64,000 nt of DNA from Paenibacillus herberti (GCF_002233675.1 NZ_NMUQ01000002.1:744134-808133); one strand, 5' to 3'; counted from the first letter of the stretch, positions 48,659 through 57,720 are shown. Notes: generated from the sequence alone by a model not told the origin. Program-made: numbers and translations.

Positions 48659-50926
48659 TCATTTATCCTTGAATTGGCTCGGTGTCATGCCCATATATTT
48701 TTTGAACAATCGACGGAAAGTGATGTCATTGTCAAAGCCGACCTGCTGCGCTACCTGCAAAATAGTGATCTCGCCGCCCTTGCTCAGCAACGGTTTGGAA
48801 ACCTCGATTCTACGCCGATTTACATAGTCGATGAACGTAGATCCGGTCTGACCTTTGAAGTATCGGCTCAAATAGGAGGAAGAGATTCGGAACGCTTCCG
48901 CCACTTTGGTCAGGGACAAATTTTGATCGTTATAATGCGCATGGATATAACTCTTGATCTCTCGAATGAGCTGCACATCCTGCTGCTCATCCTCCCTCGC
49001 GAGCAGGCGTGAAGTCTCTTCATATAAACGGCCAATGGCCGATACCATCTCATCCATCGTATCCAGCTCCATAATATCCTTCAGCTTTATGGAAGGAGCT
49101 TGGCCGATATTCGCTTGCTCCAATGCTTTCAGCGCAACCGATGCGATGCTGTATCCTAAATAGCGCATGGCGTTGAGCGGCAATCGATTCTTCTCCAAAT
49201 ATCGATGCACGATAGCACCGGCCAGCTGCTGAGCTGATCTCACATCGCCGCCGCTGAGCGCCCCAATGAGCTGATTCTCCTCTGCCAAATAGCCGTTCCA
49301 GTGGCCGTCTTCTGTATATTCGTCGGCATAGAGAATGCTTCCGTCTCCCTTCAGGAAACGAAACTCGATCGCATGCACGGAAGCTTCGTACGAGCGGAAC
49401 AACTCATGCAGATTGCGGCAGCTGCCGCCAACCCCGATCGCACGGTACGCGATGGAATAGGACCGCAAGCAGTCACCGATCGCCTGTAAAGCGGATGCGC
49501 GGAGCTCTTCCCGCTCCATGTTGAGGATAATCGCTTTATCCTTCTCGTCCATTTCCACCCAGAATATCGTCACGCCTTGTGCTACCAATCTGGAGCGGAC
49601 CTGTTCATAGAAATCTTCGGGCAAGCTCTGTTCCTCACTCAGCAGCAGCGTCGCACATACGAAAAATTCATACGGAAAAGAAATGTCCAATAAGTCCATG
49701 GCGCGGATCAAGCTTTCATCGTTGGCTGAGTTTTTGTTCAGCAGCTTAGCCAAACAGGTATTCCTGGCCAGCGGTCGATAGAGGGAAATCTCATGCTCGT
49801 TGCGGTTAGCATCCGTCAGCATGGCGTAAATCGCATTTTCCACGTAGTGGAACTCATTGTTCACAGGAGGTTCCAGCATCAGCTTGGATCGGATCATCCC
49901 AATTAGGTTCGCAAGCGGTTTGTAATTTCTCATCGCCAGAATATAGGACAGTCCGAGCCCGAGACATAGATAAAAGAGGGAGAAACCAATAGCCACGTTG
50001 CGAATTACATGCAGCTTAGAAAGCACCGTGCTTGTGGGGACGCCAATATAGTAGGACCATCCGCGACTGTCGGGGTCAGAACGGTATACGGAATAATGCG
50101 AGCCATCGGCAAGCTGCACCGTATCAATGCCACCGCTCACAGCAGACCCATCCCTATGCTGATTCTCGATATAGGAGCTGAGCTTGGCATTGGGATTCAC
50201 GTCCGTGACTCGATTTCCTTGAGCGTCCATAATGTATATGGCATGCTGCTCAGCCAAGGCCGATTTGCTCAGCATCTGCTGCAGTGCTTCTTCTCGAATG
50301 AACAATAGAAGCGTCGCCTGGAAGCTGGAATCGCCTGGAGGTAGGGATTGGATATAGGTGAGCAGACGGCGGGGCTGATTGGATATGCTGACTGGCTCGG
50401 GAAGGATGAGGCGATGATTATTGCGTGCAGCAAGAATTTGCTCCCATTGCTGCAAGTCGATATTGTCGAAGCGGAGAAGATCGATGAAGTAACGCTCGAA
50501 GCTGTCTTTGCCCAGCGTGGAGAGCACCGTATCCTTACCGTTAAAATAAATCGCAATTTCATCGACCAGTGGATAGGTCGATTTGTAAATGTTCAGCTCA
50601 TTCATGCTATTGAGTAAATCCCCGATATCAACGCGATCGTAGCTGAAGTTATTCCCTTCCATATTCATCAGCTTGGAAATACGCGGCATATAAGACAGCT
50701 GTACAGCAAACGTATCCAGCGTATTGAAGTTACGCTCGACGTCCTTTTGAGTATCTTCCAGCAAACCAAGATAAGTACTGTTTGTCTGTGTCTCTATCGT
50801 GTTGGCTGCCCAATAATACGTTGAAAATCCGAATACGGCCATTGGAATCGTGAAAATAAGGATGTACGTAAACATGGATTTTATGAATATGGAGTTTCTC
50901 TGTTTCAGATAGGCAAGCCCTTTCAA
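48659..50926 (-). CDS. Membrane-bound AraC-family regulator (YesS/YtdP type)
   Basis: One-component regulator of 755 aa. A span near residues 15-38 (IKSMFTYILIFTIPMAVFGF), an extracellular sensing region to about 305, a second span near 305-330 (VAIGFSLFYLCLGLGLSYIL), a cytoplasmic region, and a C-terminal AraC double helix-turn-helix from about 660 (LTKVAEAFRISSSYLSRYF; ILQVAQQVGFDNDITFRRLF). Translation starts at TTG 50926, with a perfect AGGAGGA 7 nt upstream (50934-50940). It probably activates the downstream importer operon in response to an extracellular sugar. Confidence 0.92.
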   Translation of the reverse strand: MKGLAYLKQRNSIFIKSMFTYILIFTIPMAVFGFSTYYWAANTIETQTNSTYLGLLEDTQKDVERNFNTLDTFAVQLSYMPRISKLMNMEGNNFSYDRVDIGDLLNSMNELNIYKSTYPLVDEIAIYFNGKDTVLSTLGKDSFERYFIDLLRFDNIDLQQWEQILAARNNHRLILPEPVSISNQPRRLLTYIQSLPPGDSSFQATLLLFIREEALQQMLSKSALAEQHAIYIMDAQGNRVTDVNPNAKLSSYIENQHRDGSAVSGGIDTVQLADGSHYSVYRSDPDSRGWSYYIGVPTSTVLSKLHVIRNVAIGFSLFYLCLGLGLSYILAMRNYKPLANLIGMIRSKLMLEPPVNNEFHYVENAIYAMLTDANRNEHEISLYRPLARNTCLAKLLNKNSANDESLIRAMDLLDISFPYEFFVCATLLLSEEQSLPEDFYEQVRSRLVAQGVTIFWVEMDEKDKAIILNMEREELRASALQAIGDCLRSYSIAYRAIGVGGSCRNLHELFRSYEASVHAIEFRFLKGDGSILYADEYTEDGHWNGYLAEENQLIGALSGGDVRSAQQLAGAIVHRYLEKNRLPLNAMRYLGYSIASVALKALEQANIGQAPSIKLKDIMELDTMDEMVSAIGRLYEETSRLLAREDEQQDVQLIREIKSYIHAHYNDQNLSLTKVAEAFRISSSYLSRYFKGQTGSTFIDYVNRRRIEVSKPLLSKGGEITILQVAQQVGFDNDITFRRLFKKYMGMTPSQFKDK

Positions 50927-50941
50927 GGGGAAGTCCTCCTA

Positions 50942-50979
50942 AATGGAACGAATGGTGTGTTCATACAATTCGTTCCATT
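50942..50979 (-). promoter_or_regulatory. Perfect inverted repeat just upstream of the AraC regulator's ribosome site
   Basis: AATGGAACGAAT (50942-50953) and ATTCGTTCCATT (50968-50979) are perfect 12-bp arms around a 14-nt loop. The near arm ends one or two bases from the AGGAGGA site. It could be an mRNA hairpin limiting initiation, an operator, or the terminator of the upstream gene, although it lacks a T-run. Confidence 0.6.
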
Positions 50980-51023
50980 CATTAGGGAATCCTTCATTGG
51001 GCTAATACTACCCCTAAGCCTAC

Positions 51024-51503
51024 TTATTTAATCGCAATGAATAGATGTACTTCCGAGTCAGCAGACCCGGCACTTCCGGTATCATAAAGCTCGAAATCCC
51101 CAGTAAAAGCTCTGACTTCCTCCGGTTTATTTTCAAAGTAGGCCCAAATTTCTTCCCATGCCTGCGGCACCACTTCATACGACGGCCCACGCTCGGTGAT
51201 GAATACAAGATACTTACTCGCAGGAATAACCGCGATATGAGTCTGATTATCTTCACCCGTTTCAAAATCTCCGCTAACTTCATGTCCGATCAACACCCGA
51301 TAAGAGCCGCTTGCATCACTTTCGTAATCGGTGTATAGAGAATAGATAGGAGCATCCGTTTCTCTTTGGATCGCACGGCTGAAGTAGGTCTCCCATAGGC
51401 CAGGCAAGCGACCATCCGGTCCTGCTTCCGCTGCATTTGTCGTTCGGAGACTTATTCCTTGCAGCTTTATTTCCGGCTTTTCGGTTACATAGGTTTTTAT
51501 CAT
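51024..51503 (-). CDS. GyrI-like effector-binding-domain protein
   Basis: Stand-alone ligand-binding protein of 159 aa resembling the AraC-type effector-binding/GyrI-like fold: KLQGISLRTTNAAE, LPGLWETYFSRAI, SYRVLIGHEVSG, HIAVIPASKYLVF and WEEIWAYFENKPE, ending DSEVHLFIAIK. Such proteins bind amphipathic small molecules or act as modulators. There is no DNA-binding domain. It lies 64 nt after a WYL regulator on the same strand and may be cotranscribed. Confidence 0.82.
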   Translation of the reverse strand: MIKTYVTEKPEIKLQGISLRTTNAAEAGPDGRLPGLWETYFSRAIQRETDAPIYSLYTDYESDASGSYRVLIGHEVSGDFETGEDNQTHIAVIPASKYLVFITERGPSYEVVPQAWEEIWAYFENKPEEVRAFTGDFELYDTGSAGSADSEVHLFIAIK

Positions 51504-51567
51504 GGCTCAGCCTCATTTCCTTGTCATTAAGTCAAGTATAGAGAAGAAAAGTGGACAGCATACTGTC

Positions 51568-52506
51568 CTACTTAGAATACTGTTCCATAATTTTTTGCGC
51601 CCGGCGTACCATCTCTTCCGCTACTTCATTCGGCTGCTCCACTTTCACCTCTTCCCCGTAACTTAATAGCATTCCGTAAAACCACTCATCCACAGTAAAG
51701 TTACCCTTTACTTGAACCCTTCCATCGGCCAATTCGGTCATCCAGCCGGCTGGAAAAGTTTCGTCGACACGATAGCGGGCTTTGGGTTGGAACAGAAGGA
51801 TTAACTCCTGCTGAGCTTCCTTGAACCATTCCGGGTTCCAATCATAACGCTCTAACACCGGTGCCTCGCGAGGGATGAAAGGTTCCGCCAACAGCTGCAG
51901 CTGTTGAATGCGGGACACACGAAAAATACGGAAATCCTTACTTGCCTGACAGTATGCCTGCAAATACCACAGATTCGCCTTCATGATTAGCTTTACAGGT
52001 TCAATTATTCTCTCGCTCTCTGCCCCTTCCCGATCCAAGTAGTTCATTTTTACGCACATATAGGTTTTGGACGCTTGTCTCAAGGCATTGATTTTATCCC
52101 GTGCGGAGGCACTCTGTCCCCAAGGATTGAAATCAAACATAATAGCTGGTTTTTTGGCTTCGCTGTTTGTCGCACCTGTTTTCCCCAGGATCGCCTTAAC
52201 CTTCTCCAGAAGATCCCCCAGCTTGCGGTCATCGAGCGCCGAGTTCATCCCTTTCACAGCAGATACAAGCGCGGTTAGATCATCTAGGGTGAGCAGTTGT
52301 CGATTCATCGTGTAGGATTCCATAATCTCAAACCCGCCCATGATCCCCTTATGGGTCACAATCGGAATACCGGATTGATTCAAGGTTTCCATGTCGCGAT
52401 AAACCGTTTTAGTAGACACCTCGAAGTATTCGGACATTTCTTTGGCACTGATCCGCTTGCGGTTCAAGAGCAGTACGGTCATCGCCAGCAAGCGATCGAT
52501 TTTCAC
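51568..52506 (-). CDS. HTH-WYL transcriptional regulator (YafY/DeoR-like)
   Basis: Regulator of 312 aa. An N-terminal HTH_11 domain (residues 1-60: RISAKEMSEYFEVSTKTVYR) precedes a WYL domain in the middle (about 140-220, including LIMKANLWYLQAYCQASKDF and FRIFRVSRI) and a WCX-like C-terminal extension. WYL domains are thought to sense nucleic-acid or nucleotide ligands. The target is unknown; the adjacent effector-binding protein is a candidate. Confidence 0.9.
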   Translation of the reverse strand: MKIDRLLAMTVLLLNRKRISAKEMSEYFEVSTKTVYRDMETLNQSGIPIVTHKGIMGGFEIMESYTMNRQLLTLDDLTALVSAVKGMNSALDDRKLGDLLEKVKAILGKTGATNSEAKKPAIMFDFNPWGQSASARDKINALRQASKTYMCVKMNYLDREGAESERIIEPVKLIMKANLWYLQAYCQASKDFRIFRVSRIQQLQLLAEPFIPREAPVLERYDWNPEWFKEAQQELILLFQPKARYRVDETFPAGWMTELADGRVQVKGNFTVDEWFYGMLLSYGEEVKVEQPNEVAEEMVRRAQKIMEQYSK

Positions 52507-52540
52507 TTCCCAACACCTGGCCTCTCCTAAACAACATCGT

Positions 52541-53842
52541 CTAAGCAGGGATTATTAAATGAAAAGTTGTGCCTGCACCCTGTACGCTATGGACTTCAAT
52601 GGTCCCCTCTACTTTATTAATTGTGCCATAGACCATAAGCATGCCAAGACCCGTACCTTCGGCTTTTGTCGAATAATAAGGCTTGCCTAGACGCGAAATT
52701 TCTTCCTTTGTCATCCCAATACCCGTGTCCTGGATGCTGATTATAATCGTTTGTTTTCTCTCTGAAACCTCAATCGTTAGCGTACCACCGCCCTTTTCCT
52801 TCATCGCTTCAATACCGTTTTTATATAGATTAATTAAACATTGCTGAATTTGATTTCGATCATAGCTTTTGTTCAAAGTGTTATTGAAACTGAACTTAAC
52901 TTCGACTTTATGGATGGACGCATACGGCATGATGATATTTTTCGTATACTCCAGCTCCGCGAACATATTGGAGTACACCATGTTTTCTAATTGCGGCTTG
53001 GCAAAAGAAAGATAATCGCTAACGATCTTTTCCGCTCGATTCAGCTCTTGCAGCGATAATTCCACAAACCCCTTTTCTTCCGGCGTAATCGATTTCGACT
53101 TGTTAAGCAACTGCAGAAACCCGCTCGTAACCGTAAGCGGATTTCTTATTTCATGAGATACGCTGGCCGCAAGCTCGCTGACGACATTTAATCTTTCTGA
53201 TTGGATAATCCGTTCGCGATTTTTAAAATTGATGATGATTTTTTCGATTAAAGTCATAATGACGCTCATTACGCCAACATATGTCGTTAAAGCATTTAAG
53301 GTAAGCATCCAGAATTGTTCACTTAACTCCCCGATCATAAAGATCAATGTAATCAGATAGAATCCCATTGTCAGGAAAGAAATTACCGTTGCCGCGATGA
53401 CCCGACCTCTAGAAGCCAGGTTCATAAAATGTTTACTGTACAGGGGTATAACAGCCGTCACCGCTGTGGAAAAAAGAAAGGACGGGACCGCTCCCTCCCC
53501 GCTCACATAGAATCGATATATATTTAAGATGATATATAACGGGAGAGCATATCTATACCCTCCAAATAGAGCCATAATAATAAACGGGATATATCTTAAG
53601 TCGAAAATAAACCCAGTTTCTAATTGAATTGGTTTGGCAATACAAAGAACCATTGTCAACGCAGCTAGTAAAATAAAAATATTTCTATGATAGGAACAAG
53701 ATATATTTTCAAAGAAAATTAAAAATAGCATAACTGGAAATAGTAAGAATAAGAAATTCAAAAGTAATGTTTCAAACAATACATAACTTCCTCTCAATAA
53801 TTTGTTGCTAAACGAAAACTTAAGAGCTTCATTTGGTTTCAC
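52541..53842 (-). CDS. Sensor histidine kinase with polytopic N-terminus, KinB-like
   Basis: Histidine kinase of 433 aa without an adjacent response regulator. Residues 1 to about 200 contain roughly six membrane spans resembling a 5TMR-LYT module (including ALFGGYRYALPLYIILNIYR). The dimerisation domain carries the phospho-acceptor in SVSHEIRNPLTVTSGFLQLL (His near residue 232), the sequence style of Bacillus sporulation kinases. The HATPase domain has NLYKNGIEAM, DTGIGM, PYYSTKAEGTGLGM. By family it may feed the Spo0 phosphorelay; this is inference. Confidence 0.87.
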   Translation of the reverse strand: MKPNEALKFSFSNKLLRGSYVLFETLLLNFLFLLFPVMLFLIFFENISCSYHRNIFILLAALTMVLCIAKPIQLETGFIFDLRYIPFIIMALFGGYRYALPLYIILNIYRFYVSGEGAVPSFLFSTAVTAVIPLYSKHFMNLASRGRVIAATVISFLTMGFYLITLIFMIGELSEQFWMLTLNALTTYVGVMSVIMTLIEKIIINFKNRERIIQSERLNVVSELAASVSHEIRNPLTVTSGFLQLLNKSKSITPEEKGFVELSLQELNRAEKIVSDYLSFAKPQLENMVYSNMFAELEYTKNIIMPYASIHKVEVKFSFNNTLNKSYDRNQIQQCLINLYKNGIEAMKEKGGGTLTIEVSERKQTIIISIQDTGIGMTKEEISRLGKPYYSTKAEGTGLGMLMVYGTINKVEGTIEVHSVQGAGTTFHLIIPA

Positions 53843-54027
53843 TTCATATTATAGACATTACGCAATCAAATATTATATGTAAAGATAAACCTGTTCATTT
53901 GCAATCGGAATAAACAAAATAGCACCGACGATGTGTCAGCGCTTCCTTCAAGGTATGAATGCAGCATTATTCGTATCTTATTCCGTGTGATATCTTTATT
54001 ACTAGGTAGAAATAAGGAGGTTGTACG

Positions 54028-54819
54028 ATGAAATTTATTTTTGATTTGGATGGAACGATCTGTTTTAAAGGCCAGCCTTTAAGTGATGCGATGGTTCAAG
54101 CTCTAGACTTCCTTGTCGAAAAAGGACATGAAATTATATTCGCTTCGGCCCGGCCTATCCGCGATTTATTGCCGATATTACCGTCTCATATGCATCATTT
54201 TCCGATGGTTGGCGGTAATGGAGGTTTTGTTGCAACTGGTGGAACTATCCTCTCAACCATTGCTTTTGATCCAGCTACAGCCGCTTCCATTATCGGTCTA
54301 ATTCGCTCATTCGAAGCCGAATATTTAATCGACAGCAAGTGGGATTACGCTTATTCGGGCAGTGAGGAGCATCCAATTCGGAGAAATTTGGACCCTCAGC
54401 AGAGAGCAACAAATATTGGCATCGATGAACTGACGGAGATCATTAAAGTTGTCATTTTACATAGTTTGGATGGGCAAAAAATGCTAGAGGAACTGCTGAA
54501 GTTGCCGATCGTCATTTATCGACATGCCTCAGAGGATATTATTGATATTAGCCCACTTGGGATTGATAAATGGACCGGTCTCCAAAAGCTAGGCATAATG
54601 CCGCAGGAATTTATTGCATTTGGCAACGATGCGAATGATGTTTCGATGTTCAAACATGCCAAACGCGCAATCTGTGTTGGAGATCATGCTGATTTATTAT
54701 TGCTAACAGCTGAGCAGGTAATAAATAAAGAAGCGCATGTGATCAACAAAATAATCACTTTAATGGAAGGCTTGGAAATGGAAGGAACCCAGCACGAAGT
54801 TTCACTTCTTAAATGTTGA
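54028..54819 (+). CDS. HAD-superfamily phosphatase (Cof/IIB type)
   Basis: Haloacid-dehalogenase phosphatase of 263 aa. Motif I is FDLDGTI at residues 4-10, motif II is FASARP, and the motif III/IV region ends in FGNDANDVSMFKHA. The C2B-type cap lies between. The start follows AAGGAGG by 8 nt. Sugar phosphates or related small phosphoesters are usual substrates. The stop codon overlaps the -35 box of the next gene's promoter, so the two are separate units. Confidence 0.9.
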   Translation: MKFIFDLDGTICFKGQPLSDAMVQALDFLVEKGHEIIFASARPIRDLLPILPSHMHHFPMVGGNGGFVATGGTILSTIAFDPATAASIIGLIRSFEAEYLIDSKWDYAYSGSEEHPIRRNLDPQQRATNIGIDELTEIIKVVILHSLDGQKMLEELLKLPIVIYRHASEDIIDISPLGIDKWTGLQKLGIMPQEFIAFGNDANDVSMFKHAKRAICVGDHADLLLLTAEQVINKEAHVINKIITLMEGLEMEGTQHEVSLLKC

Positions 54820-54874
54820 CAACTATTTCAGTAACCGTTACAATTCTATCTTGTGAATATGATAATCATTATCA
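54816..54874 (+). promoter_or_regulatory. Fur-controlled promoter
   Basis: TTGACA (54816-54821), a 17-nt spacer and TACAAT (54839-54844) form a good sigma-A promoter. Downstream lies TGATAATCATTATCA (54860-54874), a perfect 7-1-7 Fur box over the expected transcription start region. Iron repression of the following lipoprotein gene is therefore very likely. Confidence 0.88.
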
Positions 54875-54973
54875 ATCGTTGAATCGTGCTCGCGATTCCA
54901 TTGCTTATTCCTAGATAGACGCGCAGCGATTCATAGATTATAGTCAGCACGAGATTGAAGGGAGCGTCATTTT

Positions 54974-55936
54974 GTGAAAAAGCTGTTTATTCCACTACCT
55001 CTGGTTCTAGTTTTACTACTGAGCGCTTGCGGCGGTAATTCTGCGAACACCGCCAACAATGCAAGCAGCCCGTCTCCAACAGCATCTCCAGCATCGGCAA
55101 CAGCGGCCCCAGAATCCGGTACCTTTACGTACCAATCGGAGGGTGGACCTATTGAGGTTCCAGCCAACCCGCAGCGCGTCGTTGTTATTACTCGCTTTTT
55201 AACCGGAAACGTTATGGCACTCGGTGTACCAGTAGTCGGTGTGGACGAAATGTCCAAAGATAATCCGCAATTCAAAGAGCAGCTTAAAGACGTTGCAACC
55301 GTTTCGGACGAAAGCGTTGAAAAGATCCTCGAGCTGGAACCGGATCTTATTATCAGTCTAGACGGCATTAAAAACATCGATAAATTAAAAGAAATTGCGC
55401 CTACCATTACTTATACCTATGGGAAGCTCAATTACCTAGAGCAACAAGTAGAGATCGGCAAACTTTTGAACAAAGAAAAAGAAGCCCAAGCTTGGGTTGA
55501 CCAGTTCCAAGTTAAAGTTAAAGAAGCCGGAGATAAAGTCAAAGCGAAAATCGGCGAAAACGCGACGGTTTCAGTCATTGAAACCTTCAATAAACAGCTC
55601 TATGTTTATGGCGATAACTATGGCCGTGGTACTGAAATCCTTTATGAGGGCGGCTTTGGTCTTGCCAAGCCAGCGAAAGTCCAGGCAGCGACGGAGAAAG
55701 AAGGCTATTTTGCCCTGTCGACGGAAGTTCTGTCCGATTACTCTGGTGACTACGTTATCTTCAGTAAAAACGCGGATGAGGATAATTCATTCCAAGAGAC
55801 AGAAACGTACAAAAACATTCCTGCAGTTAAAAACAATCGTGTTTATGAAGCGGACGCTAAAGCATTCTACTTCAATGATCCACTGAGCATGGAATACCAA
55901 CTGGAGTTCTTCATCAAAAGCTTCCTCGGTGAGTAA
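54974..55936 (+). CDS. Ferric-siderophore (hydroxamate-type) binding lipoprotein, FhuD-like
   Basis: Iron-siderophore binding protein of 320 aa. Signal sequence with lipobox LLSAC (Cys 19), a Ser/Pro/Ala linker, then a two-lobe PBP fold: GPIEVPANPQRVVVI, KILELEPDLIISLDG, and a C-terminal half close to Bacillus FhuD in layout (LYVYGDNYGRGTEILYEGG; FYFNDPLSMEYQLEFFIKSF). A GTG start follows AAGGGAG by 9 nt. It stands alone under a Fur-box promoter; the permease and ATPase must be elsewhere. Xenosiderophores such as ferrichrome are plausible ligands. Confidence 0.9.
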   Translation: MKKLFIPLPLVLVLLLSACGGNSANTANNASSPSPTASPASATAAPESGTFTYQSEGGPIEVPANPQRVVVITRFLTGNVMALGVPVVGVDEMSKDNPQFKEQLKDVATVSDESVEKILELEPDLIISLDGIKNIDKLKEIAPTITYTYGKLNYLEQQVEIGKLLNKEKEAQAWVDQFQVKVKEAGDKVKAKIGENATVSVIETFNKQLYVYGDNYGRGTEILYEGGFGLAKPAKVQAATEKEGYFALSTEVLSDYSGDYVIFSKNADEDNSFQETETYKNIPAVKNNRVYEADAKAFYFNDPLSMEYQLEFFIKSFLGE

Positions 55937-55958
55937 TTCGATGTTCATTTAAAAAGGT

Positions 55959-55996
55959 AAAGCCCGATTAGCTCTTAAACAAGCTAATCGGGCTTT
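55959..55996. terminator. Terminator after the siderophore-binding gene
   Basis: AAAGCCCGATTAGC and GCTAATCGGGCTTT form a perfect 14-bp stem with a 10-nt loop, followed by GCTTTTTG. Flanking A- and T-runs suggest it also serves hxlB from the other side. Confidence 0.9.
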
Positions 55997-56015
55997 GCTT
56001 TTTGTATGGAGAACG

Positions 56016-56573
56016 TTATTCCAGATTGGCATGCCGACCAAACATTGTCGTTGAATCATAACCCTTTTTCTCCATCAAACGGAGGATAATAGCATCAAAG
56101 AATAACAAAAGGGTCTGCTCAAATAATGAGCCCATAGGCTGTATGGTGGAGTAATGACCTTCCGATTTATCTTTAGGCGAGCCAGATAATTTAACGACGA
56201 TGTTGGCTAATTGTCCAATCGATGATTCCGGAAATATCGTCACGGCCGCAACGGAAGCTTGTAAGCTTCTGGCTTTCTCAGCCATCGACAGCAGACTCTT
56301 CGTTTCACCGGAACCAGATCCGATGATCAGCAAGTCATTTTCCGTTACATTAGGCGTGATTGTCTCACCTATCACATAGGAATCAATCCCCATATGCATC
56401 AGTCTCATTGCAAAAGCTTTGGCCATCAAGCCGGATCGTCCTGCTCCAGCTAGGAAAACCTTGTTGGACTGGATAACTTGCTCGGCAAGAAGATCAGCTT
56501 GTCCATTATCCAATTGAATGGCCGCCTGCTGCAGCTCCTCGAGGATTTTAACCGAATAGAGATCCACGGTCAT
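56016..56573 (-). CDS. hxlB: 6-phospho-3-hexuloisomerase
   Basis: Cytoplasmic SIS-domain isomerase of 185 aa that converts D-arabino-hex-3-ulose 6-phosphate to fructose 6-phosphate, the second step of formaldehyde fixation by the ribulose monophosphate route. Visible: NKVFLAGAGRSGLMAKAFAM, the SIS signature IGSGSGETKSLLSMAEKA, and the conserved C-terminus GYDSTTMFGRHANLE. It lies 5 nt after hxlA. Confidence 0.95.
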   Translation of the reverse strand: MTVDLYSVKILEELQQAAIQLDNGQADLLAEQVIQSNKVFLAGAGRSGLMAKAFAMRLMHMGIDSYVIGETITPNVTENDLLIIGSGSGETKSLLSMAEKARSLQASVAAVTIFPESSIGQLANIVVKLSGSPKDKSEGHYSTIQPMGSLFEQTLLLFFDAIILRLMEKKGYDSTTMFGRHANLE

Positions 56574-56578
56574 TGGCT

Positions 56579-57214
56579 TTAAGAACCTTGGTTAATCAAT
56601 TCTCGCATCTCGGCGGCAGCAGCCTTCTTGTCCGCTTGTCCGGTAATACCTCCGCCTACAATAACTAGATCCGGGTTCGCTTTGATTACTTCTGGCAGTG
56701 TGCTTAATTTAATACCGCCGGCAATCGCTGTTTTTGCATTTTTGACAACGCGCTTGATCGTCAGAAGATCTTCGAACGAATTTTTTCCGACAGCCTGAAG
56801 ATCGTAGCCAGTATGCACGCAAATAAAGTCAACACCAAACGCGTCGATTTCTTGCGCACGCTGCTCGAGATTTTTGACCGAAATCATATCAACAAGAATT
56901 TGTTTGCCTTGTTTTTTTGCTTCCTCTACCGCGCCTTTGATCGTCATATCTTCCGAGGCCCCTAATACCGTAATGATATCGGCTCCTGCTTCGGATGCCT
57001 TCATAACTTCATAACCTGCGGCATCCATTATTTTTAAGTCAGCCAGAACCTTCAGGTTTGGAAAAGCTTCTTTAATTTCTTTGACGGCGCGAAGCCCTTC
57101 GTTAATGACAACAGGTGTACCGATTTCAACGATATCTATATAAGCTTCCACTTCTTTAATCAATTGCTTAGCTTGAGGAATGTCAACAAGATCTAACGCT
57201 AATTGCAACTTCAT
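56579..57214 (-). CDS. hxlA: 3-hexulose-6-phosphate synthase
   Basis: Aldolase of 211 aa condensing formaldehyde with ribulose 5-phosphate; a (beta/alpha)8 barrel of the OMP decarboxylase suprafamily. Signatures: MKLQLALDLVDIPQAKQL at the N-terminus, VLADLKIMDAAGYEV (catalytic DxKxxD), and CVHTGYDLQ. The start at 57214 fits the family and has AAGGAG 10 nt upstream. A TACAAT -10 box sits at 57268-57263 with no good -35, consistent with activation by the HxlR-type protein encoded upstream. In non-methylotrophs this module detoxifies formaldehyde. Confidence 0.95.
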   Translation of the reverse strand: MKLQLALDLVDIPQAKQLIKEVEAYIDIVEIGTPVVINEGLRAVKEIKEAFPNLKVLADLKIMDAAGYEVMKASEAGADIITVLGASEDMTIKGAVEEAKKQGKQILVDMISVKNLEQRAQEIDAFGVDFICVHTGYDLQAVGKNSFEDLLTIKRVVKNAKTAIAGGIKLSTLPEVIKANPDLVIVGGGITGQADKKAAAAEMRELINQGS

Positions 57215-57342
57215 GGATAGTTCACTCCTTAACATTTTGTTGGGGTATTGCTCGTGGGGCTTATTGTACGATGACGCTTTCCGGAAAGGAAGTACGCACT
57301 ATTCGGTGACGTAGTACCCTTTTCGAAACCATGGACGACAAA

Positions 57343-57371
57343 AAGACCGTCAACAAAATGTTAAAGGTCTT
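57343..57371 (-). terminator. Terminator of the hxlR-like gene
   Basis: On the minus strand AAGACC ... GGTCTTTTT with an inner AAC/GTT pairing and a T-run, 26 nt after the stop codon. Confidence 0.6.
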
Positions 57372-57396
57372 ACTAAATTAAACTATTTGATGTTGT

Positions 57397-57720
57397 TTAA
57401 ACTTCAGTCCGCTCGTGATGCTGCTGCCCCCAACCGGCCATTACATCCAGCACTTCCTCCATCGTACGGCCATATTCCGTTAAGGAATATTCGACTTTTG
57501 GAGGTACTTGAACAAAAACTTCGCGATGGATGATCCCATCATCCTCTAATTCGCGCAGCTGTTGGGTTAGCATTTTTTGCGTAATATCAGGCATTCCTCG
57601 TTTGAGCTCTCCGAAGCGCTTGGCGTCATCTAACAGATGGCATAAAATGACCAGCTTCCATTTGCCGCCGATTACTTTTAAGGTCGTTTCAACCGAGCTT
57701 TTAAATAATTGGTCCCCCAT
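57397..57720 (-). CDS. HxlR-family winged-helix regulator
   Basis: DNA-binding protein of 107 aa with the HxlR/YodB winged helix: LKVIGGKWKLVILCHL, RFGELKRGMPDITQKMLTQQ, LEDDGIIHREVFVQVPPKVE, YSLTEYG. It probably activates the downstream hxlAB genes on sensing formaldehyde, as HxlR does in B. subtilis, but it is co-oriented with them here rather than divergent. There is no Cys in the usual N-terminal sensing position of the Bacillus YodB branch; the only Cys is in LVILCHLL. Confidence 0.88.
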   Translation of the reverse strand: MGDQLFKSSVETTLKVIGGKWKLVILCHLLDDAKRFGELKRGMPDITQKMLTQQLRELEDDGIIHREVFVQVPPKVEYSLTEYGRTMEEVLDVMAGWGQQHHERTEV

